Shown here in pieces: positions 1-8,186 of a stretch of 64,000 nucleotides of DNA. Position 1 is the first letter of the stretch; each line of letters begins with the position of its first letter. The DNA comes from Vreelandella maris. GTDB lineage: Bacteria > Pseudomonadota > Gammaproteobacteria > Pseudomonadales > Halomonadaceae. Under the pieces are notes generated by a model, which saw nothing but the letters and a program-made list of their open reading frames with translations, made no database searches and was not told where the DNA came from. The position numbers and the translations under genes are program-made. Location: NCBI RefSeq assembly GCF_013371085.1, contig NZ_JABWCV010000010.1:1-64000 (forward strand), read 5' to 3'.

Positions 1-156
1 TTCATCTGTGAGCATCAGTCGGGGCATGGCAAGCTCGCAGTTTGTTGGTGTCGGAACCTGTATTCTGTGAGTTTGCCCCTATCCTGCCAATGCTATCCCT
101 CAAAACGTCAACAGGCCCTAAACTTCGTTCAACACCCCTTACTTGTGAGCGAACCC

Positions 157-1527
157 ATGCGGCACTTATACCTAATGCGGCACGCCAAGGCCAAACAGCC
201 CAGTGGCGATATGACCGACCACGAACGGCCGTTGCGAAAGCGTGGGAAGCGTCAGGCAGCGGCAATGGCGCCTGTGCTGCAGCGCTGGCAAGCGTTGGAA
301 GGGGAGGTTTACGTCAGTACAGCAGCTCGCACGCGGGAAACCTTCGACGAGATCGCGGTGCAACTGCCTGAGCATACTCTGATCAATCAGGTTCACTTCG
401 ATGAAGACCTTTACACTTTCGATGGCGGCGGGCTGCAGGCATGGCTCAAAGCGCTGCCGAATGGAGCCGAAAGTGTGCTGGTGATTGGGCATAACCCGGC
501 GCTGCATGATCTGGCCCGTTGGCTCGATAAGGCAGCGCCGCATTTGCTGCCCACCGGTAGTGTGCTGCATTTCACCCTGTCCGGCTCTTCCTGGAAAAGC
601 GTGAGGCGGGGCGGAGCCAAACTGGCAGGGTGCCTGATCCCGGAAACGGCCAGCTATGCTCTTTTTCAGCGCCTTGCCCCACAACCACGCAAACACAATA
701 ACGACACCGCCAGCCGCGTTCGTGACATGCTGGAGCACCAGTATCAGATGATCCGTGCCTTGGAAGCTGGCGTTATCGCAGGCGTTGACTCTGAGTTTCT
801 GCACCAGTACCGGGTTAATCTGCGCCGTAGCCGGGCAGTGGGTGAATCCGTGCACGCCATTACCCGAGTGCCTGGCCTGAAAAAGATGCTTAAGCGGCTC
901 AAGCAACGTGCCCAGGCTACCAGTGACCTGCGTGATATTGATGTGTTTCTGGAGGATATGGCCAAGACGCCCCCGCCGCTCTCTTCGGTAGCTCGCCAGG
1001 GGTTAACGCAGTGGCTGCAGGCCAGCCAGCGGGAACGGCATCAGACGCTGTGCCAGCAGTTAAATACACCGGAGTACGCTGAAGAGCTTGAGGGCTGGCA
1101 AAGTTTTATCACTTCCGATGATGTTGGGAAAGCGCTGTCAAAACTCACGCCAAAACGCATCAAGGCGGTACTGGATGCGCGCATCGCACGCCACGATGAG
1201 GATTTGGCGGCACTCTCATTAGACGCTCAAGACGCCGAGTTCCATGAGCTGCGCAAGGGCGTGAAGCGGATTCGCTACCTGGCTGATCTGAATCCAAAGA
1301 CTCCTGAGCCGTTCCTGACTGAATTGAAGTATCGCCAGGGCCTACTCGGGGAGTATCAAGACCTGTGTTCCCGTCAAGCTTGGCTGGATGCCTTCAGCGC
1401 AAGCCCTGATAACGACCCGCAGCAACCCCAGGAGTGTGCCCAGTGGCGCGCTTCGTTAGAGAAGCCGAAGCTGGCGCTGCGCAAGAAAGTAGTGGCGTTG
1501 AAACCTCTTTCCAACGTGGCAACTTAA
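157..1527 (+). CDS. SixA-type histidine phosphatase fused to a CHAD domain
   Basis: Two-domain protein of about 456 residues. The N-terminal ~155 residues are a histidine phosphatase of the SixA type: the phospho-acceptor motif LYLMRHAKA lies at the extreme N-terminus, the arginine-rich TAARTRET segment follows, and the second catalytic histidine is in VIGHNPALHDLARWL. The C-terminal ~270 residues are a CHAD domain, with the basic helices HQYRVNLRRSRAV and FHELRKGVKRIRYL; CHAD domains are known to bind inorganic polyphosphate. The ATG at 157 is chosen because the RHG-type motif must sit near the N-terminus; the frame is open upstream but that part has no family resemblance. SixA removes phosphate from His-phosphotransfer domains in E. 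coli; which substrate this fusion uses is unknown. It is followed by a 189-bp gap before the subtilase gene and may be monocistronic. Domain assignment is confident; the functional link between the domains is inference. Confidence 0.9.
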   Translation: MRHLYLMRHAKAKQPSGDMTDHERPLRKRGKRQAAAMAPVLQRWQALEGEVYVSTAARTRETFDEIAVQLPEHTLINQVHFDEDLYTFDGGGLQAWLKALPNGAESVLVIGHNPALHDLARWLDKAAPHLLPTGSVLHFTLSGSSWKSVRRGGAKLAGCLIPETASYALFQRLAPQPRKHNNDTASRVRDMLEHQYQMIRALEAGVIAGVDSEFLHQYRVNLRRSRAVGESVHAITRVPGLKKMLKRLKQRAQATSDLRDIDVFLEDMAKTPPPLSSVARQGLTQWLQASQRERHQTLCQQLNTPEYAEELEGWQSFITSDDVGKALSKLTPKRIKAVLDARIARHDEDLAALSLDAQDAEFHELRKGVKRIRYLADLNPKTPEPFLTELKYRQGLLGEYQDLCSRQAWLDAFSASPDNDPQQPQECAQWRASLEKPKLALRKKVVALKPLSNVAT

Positions 1528-1716
1528 CGTAACGATGTACCTGAAGTGCTCACCCTTCAGGATGACGAGCGTATTCCCGCTGAACGCAATCAATCTGGCG
1601 AAGATCATTAGGTGCGTTAAGCTGAAAGCACGACTTTCTGCATAGAGAAGCTTTGCTTTCTATAGGTAAGCACTTGAGCCGCAACGTTTGAAAGCCAGAC
1701 GAAATGGAGGTCAGCG

Positions 1717-3081
1717 ATGGCTAAAAAACCGACAGGCCGTGGAAATGGCAGCAAACCCACACGCGCAAGCAGGGCGCTTGCCACCGTATCGTGTAGCACC
1801 GAAAAGCTGCTGTTGGCGGCCCTGGAGCGGGGAGGCAGCTGTCTGGAAACAGGACGTTTTCTTATCAGCTTTCGTGACGGATGGATGGAAGAGGGTATCA
1901 AGTCGTTAAAAGCCCAGAACTTTCGGGTGGCTGATGCCCGCGACTTTACCAATCAGGCCGTCAGTCTGGAAGACGCAGGGGATGCCGAAGCAATGGTGTT
2001 TCCCGAGCTAGGCGTGGCACTGGTGGGTGGTGATGCTTTGGAGCAACATGGCATGAGTGTGTTGGATAAGGTGTCAGCGGATAGTCCTATCGAAATCATT
2101 GAGCCGGAGTACTTTGCGTTTTCCGAGAGCTCTGGTTTTAAAAGCTCTGATTATAAAAACTCTGGTTCTAAAAACTCGGAATACCTCCGCGGCTTCTTGC
2201 GGGCAGCGAGCACCATCGCGCGCGACTTGGGTATCGACCTTGATAAGGAGGACTCCGATGAGGGGGCTGAGTCTGATGCTCAGCAGTCGACATGGGGGCT
2301 TACCCGTTGCAGGGTGCCACAAAGCAGCTGGAGCGGTGCAGGCATTAAAGTGGCCGTGCTGGATACCGGGATGGATCTTGGCCACCCGGATTTCGAGGGT
2401 AGGGAGTTCGTTACCCGCTCATTCGTCGGGGAGCCGGTGCAGGATATCAACGGGCACGGTACGCACTGTATCGGCACAGCCTGTGGCCCCCAGGCGCCCG
2501 GTGAAAACACACAACGTTACGGGATCGCGTATGAGGCGCAGGTCTTCGTCGGGAAGGTGTTGACCAACTCGGGCAGCAGTACCGGGGCGGGCGTACTGGC
2601 TGGCCTGAACTGGGCCATCGCCAACCGGTGTGAAGTGATCTCGATGTCGCTTGGCAGTCAGAGCCCGGTGCAGGCCGCCTACACCCATGCGGGTGAAGCG
2701 GCGCTGCGTAATGGATGCCTCATTATCGCCGCGGCGGGGAATTCTGCGACCAATACAGGCGCGCCCGCCAACTCGCCTACCGTGATGTCGGTGGCGTCCC
2801 TGGACCAGAACCTGAAGCCTTCCAGCTTTTCCAATCATGGCAAGATCGAGATTGCCGCGCCTGGGCGCGATATCTTCTCCTCATGGCCACGGCCTACTCG
2901 TCATAAGGCGATCAGTGGCACAAGCATGGCGGCGCCACACGTGGCAGGCTGCGCAGCCCTTTGGGCTCAGTCTGATGACGAATTGAGGGGAAGGAAGCTG
3001 TGGCAGCAGCTGATGGCTTCGGTGCAAGCGCTGCCATCGCCTGAATCCAGCGTGGGAGTAGGATTGGTGCAAGCGCCCTAA
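1717..3081 (+). CDS. Subtilisin-like serine peptidase (S8), leaderless
   Basis: 454-residue S8 peptidase. Catalytic residues are visible: Asp216 in VAVLDTGMD, His247 in NGHGTHCIGT, Asn342 of the oxyanion hole in AAAGN, and Ser403 in GTSMAAPHVAG. Residues ~45-135 look like an I9-type propeptide ending in the typical IEIIEPEYFAF; a Ser/Lys/Asn-rich linker (~138-155) with a short repeated FKSSDYKNSGSKNSEY pattern joins it to the catalytic domain. The N-terminus (MAKKPTGRGNGSKPT) is basic and hydrophilic, with no signal peptide, so a cytoplasmic or non-classically exported protease is likely. The GGAGG at about 1705-1709 supports the ATG at 1717. The next gene, 68 bp downstream, encodes a small propeptide-like protein that may be its inhibitor or folding partner. 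Confidence 0.9.
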   Translation: MAKKPTGRGNGSKPTRASRALATVSCSTEKLLLAALERGGSCLETGRFLISFRDGWMEEGIKSLKAQNFRVADARDFTNQAVSLEDAGDAEAMVFPELGVALVGGDALEQHGMSVLDKVSADSPIEIIEPEYFAFSESSGFKSSDYKNSGSKNSEYLRGFLRAASTIARDLGIDLDKEDSDEGAESDAQQSTWGLTRCRVPQSSWSGAGIKVAVLDTGMDLGHPDFEGREFVTRSFVGEPVQDINGHGTHCIGTACGPQAPGENTQRYGIAYEAQVFVGKVLTNSGSSTGAGVLAGLNWAIANRCEVISMSLGSQSPVQAAYTHAGEAALRNGCLIIAAAGNSATNTGAPANSPTVMSVASLDQNLKPSSFSNHGKIEIAAPGRDIFSSWPRPTRHKAISGTSMAAPHVAGCAALWAQSDDELRGRKLWQQLMASVQALPSPESSVGVGLVQAP

Positions 3082-3149
3082 CGTGGGCGACGCGCTGTGC
3101 AGCCACTTCTTTCAGGCCGCTCAGCGCACTAAATTTGGAGATATGTCAG

Positions 3150-3389
3150 ATGCCGACGGTAGCGCTATGGGTGATCACTATTTCCAGCGATCAACCGATA
3201 AATGAAGTGGCCACACGCCTCAGCGAGGAAGGGCTGACCATCAAGGACATTCTTGAAGAAATCGGCTGTATAACCGGCTCGGCAGACGATGTCACGGCGG
3301 AACGGCTAAAGCATATACAAGGCGTGGTGGATATTGCGCCCGATATGCAGATTGATGTGGGGCCGCCGGGGACGGATGAGACTTGGTAA
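3150..3389 (+). CDS. Small stand-alone propeptide/I9-inhibitor-like protein
   Basis: 79-residue acidic protein with no signal peptide. It starts with a beta-strand pattern (VALWVITISSD), continues with an amphipathic helix (INEVATRLSEEG) and ends in VTAERLKHIQGVVDIAPDMQ. That last segment has the pattern of subtilisin propeptides and I9 inhibitors, where a helix is followed by a short strand and an acidic residue just before the cleavage site. ATG 3150 has a GGAG at 3137-3140 with good spacing; an upstream TTG is in frame but has no better signal. It lies directly behind the S8 peptidase gene on the same strand. The inhibitor role is inference from fold pattern and neighbourhood; related short proteins have also been given aldolase-like names in databases without clear basis. 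Confidence 0.7.
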   Translation: MPTVALWVITISSDQPINEVATRLSEEGLTIKDILEEIGCITGSADDVTAERLKHIQGVVDIAPDMQIDVGPPGTDETW

Positions 3390-3445
3390 GCTCGGTAAAA
3401 ATTTCACTGGGATGAAGAGAGTTATGGTTTTAGTGGAGAAACGAT

Positions 3446-3931
3446 ATGACAGCCCCGGCAAAGAACACCGTTTGCCTTTGGTACGATGGTAGCGCGGAAG
3501 AAGCAGCGCGTTTTTACACTGATACCTTTCCTGATTCATTCATCACGGCCGTTCACCGTGCCCCGGGAGACTTTCCATCGGGTAAGCAAGGGGACGTATT
3601 AAACGTCGAATTTACAGTGATGGGGATTCCGTGTCTCGGGCTCAACGGTGGGCCTATGTTTGCGCATAATGAGGCGTTTTCATTTCAGGTTTCAACCGAG
3701 AATCAAGCCGAAACGGATCGTTATTGGGATTCAATTGTTGGCCATGGCGGTCAGGAAAGCGCCTGTGGCTGGTGTAAAGATAAGTGGGGAGTATCTTGGC
3801 AGATAACACCTGCCGCACTGATAAAAGCGATTACCAATCCTGATCCCGACGCGGCCAAGCGCGCTTTTGGAGCGATGATGCAGATGAGAAAAATCGACAT
3901 TGCTGCAATTGAGGCGGCACTAAGCGGTTGA
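3446..3931 (+). CDS. PhnB-like VOC-family protein
   Basis: 161-residue protein of the vicinal oxygen chelate superfamily, PhnB / '3-demethylubiquinone methyltransferase-like' branch. Visible family signatures are the N-terminal WYDGSAEEAARFYTDTFPDS, the central FTVMGIPCLGLNGGP with FSFQVSTE, and the C-terminal CGWCKDKWGVSWQITP. The size and single betaalphabetabetabeta-repeat organisation fit the family. Members are often annotated as methyltransferases, but the fold is glyoxalase-like and no enzymatic role is established for this branch. It appears monocistronic; the nearest downstream gene is on the opposite strand. Confidence 0.85.
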   Translation: MTAPAKNTVCLWYDGSAEEAARFYTDTFPDSFITAVHRAPGDFPSGKQGDVLNVEFTVMGIPCLGLNGGPMFAHNEAFSFQVSTENQAETDRYWDSIVGHGGQESACGWCKDKWGVSWQITPAALIKAITNPDPDAAKRAFGAMMQMRKIDIAAIEAALSG

Positions 3932-4220
3932 AGGCAGGCTCCTGATTGCCTGATTTAAGGGGCGCCTAGTTGATGAACCATTAATACTGCAGCCCAAAGT
4001 GCTATTTTTTCCTAACTTCTCTGCCGCAAATGGAACAAGCTCAAGGGTGATACGACTCGGCTGCTTATAAAGCAATCCGTTCCTTCCGTATCCGGCATAC
4101 TGAGGGCGATGTGCTGTTAGTTCAGGGCGTTCCTGATGGCCATAAAGGTGCGGATATCCTAGGCTAGCGATCTCCGCACCAAACAAGAGACTGTTTAAAC
4201 TAGGCTGTTGAATTCTATTA

Positions 4221-4922
4221 CTAGGCCGATTCGGCTATTGCATTAGCTACCACCGCCTCCTGTAAATCAGCAACCAGAGCTTCAACGTTGCATAAAGCTT
4301 CAGTAACCGATTTAGCCAACACCTCCCCGCCCGCTTCCTGACCTTCGATTGCGATGTAATGAACGTGAGTGATGCCGATAAACGCCAGCGCGGTGGTCAG
4401 GTGTGTTTCCAGATGGTTCATATGGGCCATTTCTTCACCGGGTCCCATATTCACGCCACCTCGGGCGGTAAGAATAACCGCTTGTCTTGGCCGATCAGCC
4501 AGCTTCGGGACATAAGGGTCAATCGTTTGGCTCTCGTCGATACCCACCGTTCTTCCGAGGCGAATTATCTGGTCGATCCACGCTTTAAGGGCGGCAGGCA
4601 TGCCGAAGTTGTAGAGTGGCGTACCGATCACAAGAATGTCTGATGCAATCAGTTCATCTACCAACTGATCACTTTCTGCCAGCGCTTTTTTCATCCAAGG
4701 CTCGAGACGTTCTTCAGGCGTAAAAGCAGACGCAATCCAGTCATGGTTGATAAAAGAGGGTGGATGTTGACCTATATTACGGTAGGTGACGGTATCTTGC
4801 GGACGACTGGATTGCCACTGGTTTATGAATCGCTGAGTCAGGTGACGGCTGTGGGAGCCGTGATTATCGGTTCCCGCAATACCGGGTCGGGCGCTAGCGT
4901 TTATGTGCAGGATATGTGTCAT
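4221..4922 (-). CDS. azoR: FMN-dependent NADH-azoreductase / NAD(P)H quinone oxidoreductase
   Basis: 233-residue flavodoxin-fold oxidoreductase of the AzoR/NQO family. The phosphate-binding loop is at the N-terminus (ILHINASARPG), followed by the family segments IGTPLYNFGMPAALKAWIDQIIRLG (flavin and dimer contact) and LTARGGVNM (isoalloxazine contact). Such enzymes carry out two-electron reduction of quinones and azo compounds with NAD(P)H in the cytoplasm. AGGAGG is placed 6 nt before the ATG at 4922. It is divergent from a LysR-type regulator gene 119 bp away, the usual arrangement for a regulator controlling a redox-stress reductase. Confidence 0.88.
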   Translation of the reverse strand: MTHILHINASARPGIAGTDNHGSHSRHLTQRFINQWQSSRPQDTVTYRNIGQHPPSFINHDWIASAFTPEERLEPWMKKALAESDQLVDELIASDILVIGTPLYNFGMPAALKAWIDQIIRLGRTVGIDESQTIDPYVPKLADRPRQAVILTARGGVNMGPGEEMAHMNHLETHLTTALAFIGITHVHYIAIEGQEAGGEVLAKSVTEALCNVEALVADLQEAVVANAIAESA

Positions 4923-4946
4923 GGTAACCTCCTAATCTGAGTTGAG

Positions 4947-5039
4947 CTCATCTATGATTAACAGCAGGCTTAGGGTAGGTTCTGATTAGTGGCCCAAACA
5001 AACGATCTTTTCTTGCAGTTATAGATGAGTAAAACTCAT
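4947..5039. promoter_or_regulatory. Shared operator region of azoR and lysR
   Basis: The divergent intergenic region contains CTCATCTAT at 4947-4955 and its exact reverse complement ATAGATGAG at 5021-5029, plus a tighter inverted repeat ATGAGT-AAA-ACTCAT at 5025-5039 just before the lysR start codon. LysR-type regulators usually bind interrupted dyads in such regions and repress their own gene. The repeats are seen directly; binding by the adjacent regulator is inference. Confidence 0.45.
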
Positions 5040-5041
5040 TC

Positions 5042-5947
5042 ATGAACCATCGTCGATTACCCTCTCTATCGTCACTTCGCGCTTTTGAAGCGGCTGCCCG
5101 TCATGAAAGCGCGAAACAGGCCGCACAAGAGCTGTCGGTGACTGCCACTGCTATTAGCCACCAAGTCCGAGGACTCGAAGAGGCGCTGGGTGTTTCGCTG
5201 TTTTTGCGTAAACCCCGTCAATTGAAGCTGACACCTCAGGGCCGCGAACTGCAGCAGGTGCTGGAAGCAGCTTTTGATAGCATCAGCAGTGTCGTCGAGC
5301 GGCTCAGCGCTGCGCCTGTTCGCCAAACCATTACGCTCTCTACAACGCCTGCTGTTGCGGTGCGCTGGTTGCTCCCTTGGGTATGCCTGCTGCGCGACTC
5401 CCATCCAGATATTGATCTGCGTATTCATGCTTCGCATGAGCCGGTTCCGCTGGATGGGGTAACGGCAGACATTGCCATTCGCTATGGCGATGGCCGTTGG
5501 CCAGGGTTGGTAGCGGAAAAGCTGTTTGATAACACCTTTATCCCGACTTGTAGCCCACGCCTTGGTCTACACGAGGTAACACAGCTACCGTTGCACCCAT
5601 TGATCCACTTCAGTAGTCAGGGGGCCATATCATCACCTCTGGATTGGGCGACGTGGCAGAAAGAGGCAAAGGTGCCTAGGCTGGACGTGAATGCCGGGCT
5701 GGTATTTTCTGATGAGACCCACGCTATCTCGGCTGCCGTTGGGGAGCAGGGTGTAGCGCTGATGAGCCGCCAGTTGATTCAGGATGAGTTGGAAGAGGGG
5801 CGCTTGGTACAGCCCTTTGGCCCGGAATTCGAAGGCAAACCGTTCTTTCTGGTCTACCCAGAAAGCCGACGGCATGATCCGGCCATTCAAGCGATCCGTG
5901 ATTGGGTGTTAGCGGTTCCGGGTGGGCTGTGTACATTAACGCGCTAA
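5042..5947 (+). CDS. LysR-type transcriptional regulator (GcvA-like)
   Basis: 301-residue LysR family regulator. The N-terminal winged helix-turn-helix is clear (LSSLRAFEAAARHESAKQAA, then TATAISHQVRGLEEALG). The remainder is the periplasmic-binding-protein-like effector domain with the GcvA-subfamily pattern LPWVCLLRDSHPDIDLRI and ADIAIRYGDGRWPG. It probably regulates the divergent azoreductase gene, in response to an unknown inducer. The start ATG at 5042 lies 2 bp after an inverted repeat that could be an autoregulatory operator; no strong Shine-Dalgarno is visible. It is convergent with topB. Confidence 0.9.
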   Translation: MNHRRLPSLSSLRAFEAAARHESAKQAAQELSVTATAISHQVRGLEEALGVSLFLRKPRQLKLTPQGRELQQVLEAAFDSISSVVERLSAAPVRQTITLSTTPAVAVRWLLPWVCLLRDSHPDIDLRIHASHEPVPLDGVTADIAIRYGDGRWPGLVAEKLFDNTFIPTCSPRLGLHEVTQLPLHPLIHFSSQGAISSPLDWATWQKEAKVPRLDVNAGLVFSDETHAISAAVGEQGVALMSRQLIQDELEEGRLVQPFGPEFEGKPFFLVYPESRRHDPAIQAIRDWVLAVPGGLCTLTR

Positions 5948-6060
5948 AGAAGGCGAGATTGTTTTATACCGTTATCTTACAAGTTCTCCACAAAGCGTAG
6001 GGCGAGTATGGTTGCTAGCTGCTCAGCCCAGATTAGCAGGGGGCATCCATTGGATTTTCT

Positions 6061-7977
6061 TCAGTTCGTCTTCTTCCTGCCCCCGGTACTTTTCCTTTTC
6101 GAATAACTCTTTCTTGTCTTACCCGGACGCTTCGCTGCGCCACCTGCCTCACCCTGTGCGCTCTGCAAACTCTGCCTGAGCTTTGCCGCGTCGCTGTGAG
6201 TGAGCAGGCCGCGTAAATCATCCAGCAACGCCTGCTGAAAGGCGCCGGGGTCGTCCTGTTGTTCGGAAATCGCGCGTAGGCGCTGCTCCCAAAGGGCGGT
6301 TCGTTCGGGGGTGCTGACGGCGCTGGGTAGGGCGGTGATCAAGGCAGTGCCAAGCTTAGTGGCGCGCAGGGCTTTTTGCTGGCGAACTAAGTAGCCGCGC
6401 TGTACTAGGGTTTCGATAATGCCCGCGCGGGTGGCTTCGGTGCCCAGGCCGTCGGTGTCGCGTAGGGTGCGGCGTACGTCAGGATCATCCACGTAGCGGC
6501 CAATGTTCATCATGGCCTTGATCAGGCTGGCATCGGTGAACGGTTCCGGCGGGCGGGTTTCCTTCTCTTCAACCCCTGCGCCTAACGCTTGGCATGGCTC
6601 CCTTTGGGTGAGCGGTGGCAGCGGTGGGGTTTCATCGCGGGTCGTGAAGAGCGGCTTCCAGCCGGGGTCGAGAATGCTTTGCCCGCGGGCGCGGAAGGCT
6701 TCATTCAGTAGCGTAAACTCCGCTTTGACCTCGAAAGTGCGCAGCGGGCGGTAGAACTGCGCCATCACGTTGCGCACGATTAAGCGGAACACATGGCCTT
6801 CGGTGTCGGAAAGCTGACTGAAATCTGCCGGTTTTCCGGTGGGTGCGATCGCATGGTGCGCGCCCACCTGCTTATCGTTCCACGCCTTGGAGCGCAAAGT
6901 GAAGTCTGCGCCCTTCAGCCACTGCTGAAGTTCCTGATCGTTTTGGCAGGCGCTGGTCAGGCTGCGCTGGGCTAGCTGAAGATGCTCCTCGGGCAGGTAG
7001 CGGCAATCGGAGCGGGGGTAGGTAATCAGCTTGTGGCGCTCATAGAGCCGCTGGCAAATATCCAACACCATCTGCGCGGAAAGTCCATGGCGGCGGGCGG
7101 CATCTACCTGCAGCGCGGAGAGTGAGTAGGGCAGCGGCGGTGCCTGTCGTTTCTCCTGCTGGTCGAGCTTGGTCAGTTGCCCTGATGCGCCGGGTAACTG
7201 TGCTGCTAGGGCATCCGCGGGCGCGCGATCAATCAAGCGCCCTTGATCATCGAGAGGTTCATGCTCTTTGGGGGCCCACCAGGCGCGTAGTTGGCCCTGG
7301 GCGACTTTGAGATCCACCCATAGTGGATAGAACGGGTGGGGTACAAAGTCACGGATGGCGTTGTCGCGGCGCACGATCAGGCCCAGCACCGGTGTTTGCA
7401 CACGGCCTACGGAAAGCACGCCGTCGTGACCCGCTTGGCGGCCAGTGAGTGTCCACGCACGGGTTAGATTGATGCCATACAGCCAGTCGGCACGGGAACG
7501 CGCCTGGGCTGCTAGAAAGAGCGGCTGGTACTCAACGTTTGAGCGCAGCTTGGCAAGTGCCCGGCTGACGGCGGGCTTGTTCAGGTCGCTAATCAGCAGC
7601 CGCTGCACCGGGCCGCGATACTTCATGTACTCGATGACTTCCTGCACCAACAGCTGACCCTCTCGATCCGGGTCGCCAGCGTGCACGACATCGGTGGCCT
7701 GTTTGATCAGCTTACGAATCACCGCTAGTTGGCCGCGTGCTTTAGAGCGAGGCATCAATTTCCACTGCTGCGGCACAATCGGGAGGCGATCTAAACGCCA
7801 CTGTTTATCGGCGGGATCGTAGGCCTCCGGCGGCGCTTGCTCTAATAAATGTCCCAGGCACCAAGTGACCGTGGTGTCACCACATACCACAGCACCATCC
7901 TGGCGTCGGCTAGTGCCTGGTAACGCCTCGACAATGGCTTGGGCGAGGCTGGGTTTTTCGGCAATTATCAGGCGCAT
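6061..7977 (-). CDS. topB: DNA topoisomerase III
   Basis: Type IA topoisomerase of about 638 residues, a normal size for TopB. It opens with the TOPRIM motif MRLIIAEKPSLAQAI, has the acidic GDPDREGQLLVQEV, and carries the active-site tyrosine in ITYPRSDCRYLP. The C-terminus is short and basic (KRPGKTRKSYSKRK) with no zinc fingers, as in TopB rather than TopA. The frame stays open to 8232, but the TOPRIM motif must be N-terminal and AAGG lies a normal distance before the ATG at 7977, so the shorter start is used. The enzyme decatenates DNA and resolves recombination or replication intermediates with RecQ-type helicases. Confidence 0.95.
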   Translation of the reverse strand: MRLIIAEKPSLAQAIVEALPGTSRRQDGAVVCGDTTVTWCLGHLLEQAPPEAYDPADKQWRLDRLPIVPQQWKLMPRSKARGQLAVIRKLIKQATDVVHAGDPDREGQLLVQEVIEYMKYRGPVQRLLISDLNKPAVSRALAKLRSNVEYQPLFLAAQARSRADWLYGINLTRAWTLTGRQAGHDGVLSVGRVQTPVLGLIVRRDNAIRDFVPHPFYPLWVDLKVAQGQLRAWWAPKEHEPLDDQGRLIDRAPADALAAQLPGASGQLTKLDQQEKRQAPPLPYSLSALQVDAARRHGLSAQMVLDICQRLYERHKLITYPRSDCRYLPEEHLQLAQRSLTSACQNDQELQQWLKGADFTLRSKAWNDKQVGAHHAIAPTGKPADFSQLSDTEGHVFRLIVRNVMAQFYRPLRTFEVKAEFTLLNEAFRARGQSILDPGWKPLFTTRDETPPLPPLTQREPCQALGAGVEEKETRPPEPFTDASLIKAMMNIGRYVDDPDVRRTLRDTDGLGTEATRAGIIETLVQRGYLVRQQKALRATKLGTALITALPSAVSTPERTALWEQRLRAISEQQDDPGAFQQALLDDLRGLLTHSDAAKLRQSLQSAQGEAGGAAKRPGKTRKSYSKRKSTGGRKKTN

Positions 7978-8186
7978 AGCAGCGAAGCCTTCATCGTATC
8001 TTTTGATGGTGCCTATGGTAGCAGACGCTTTCACGGTAAGTGACTGGCATTGGTGGATGGGGCAGCAAGGCAGTAGAGTGATGCGATAAGTTTTCAATGC
8101 TGTTAGTTTGTACAAAGTGTGTATAAATAATTGCTTGTAGTTGGATTGAGTTGGGTCATCGTGATGGGTTTTTAAGGGGTATAAGC

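Noticed and set aside
172..906. Long open frame on the minus strand across the SixA-CHAD gene
   Set aside because: Antisense shadow of a well-supported gene; no family pattern and no ribosome-binding site.
3932..4220. Open frame (88 codons, minus strand, 3920-4186) between the VOC and azoR genes
   Set aside because: No ribosome-binding site, no family pattern and it overlaps the end of the VOC gene antisense.
8106..8118. TTTGTACAAA upstream of the ABC1 kinase and a similar CTTGTACAAA upstream of qor (about 28371)
   Set aside because: Two short palindromes are not enough to claim a shared regulator; no properly spaced promoter elements accompany them.
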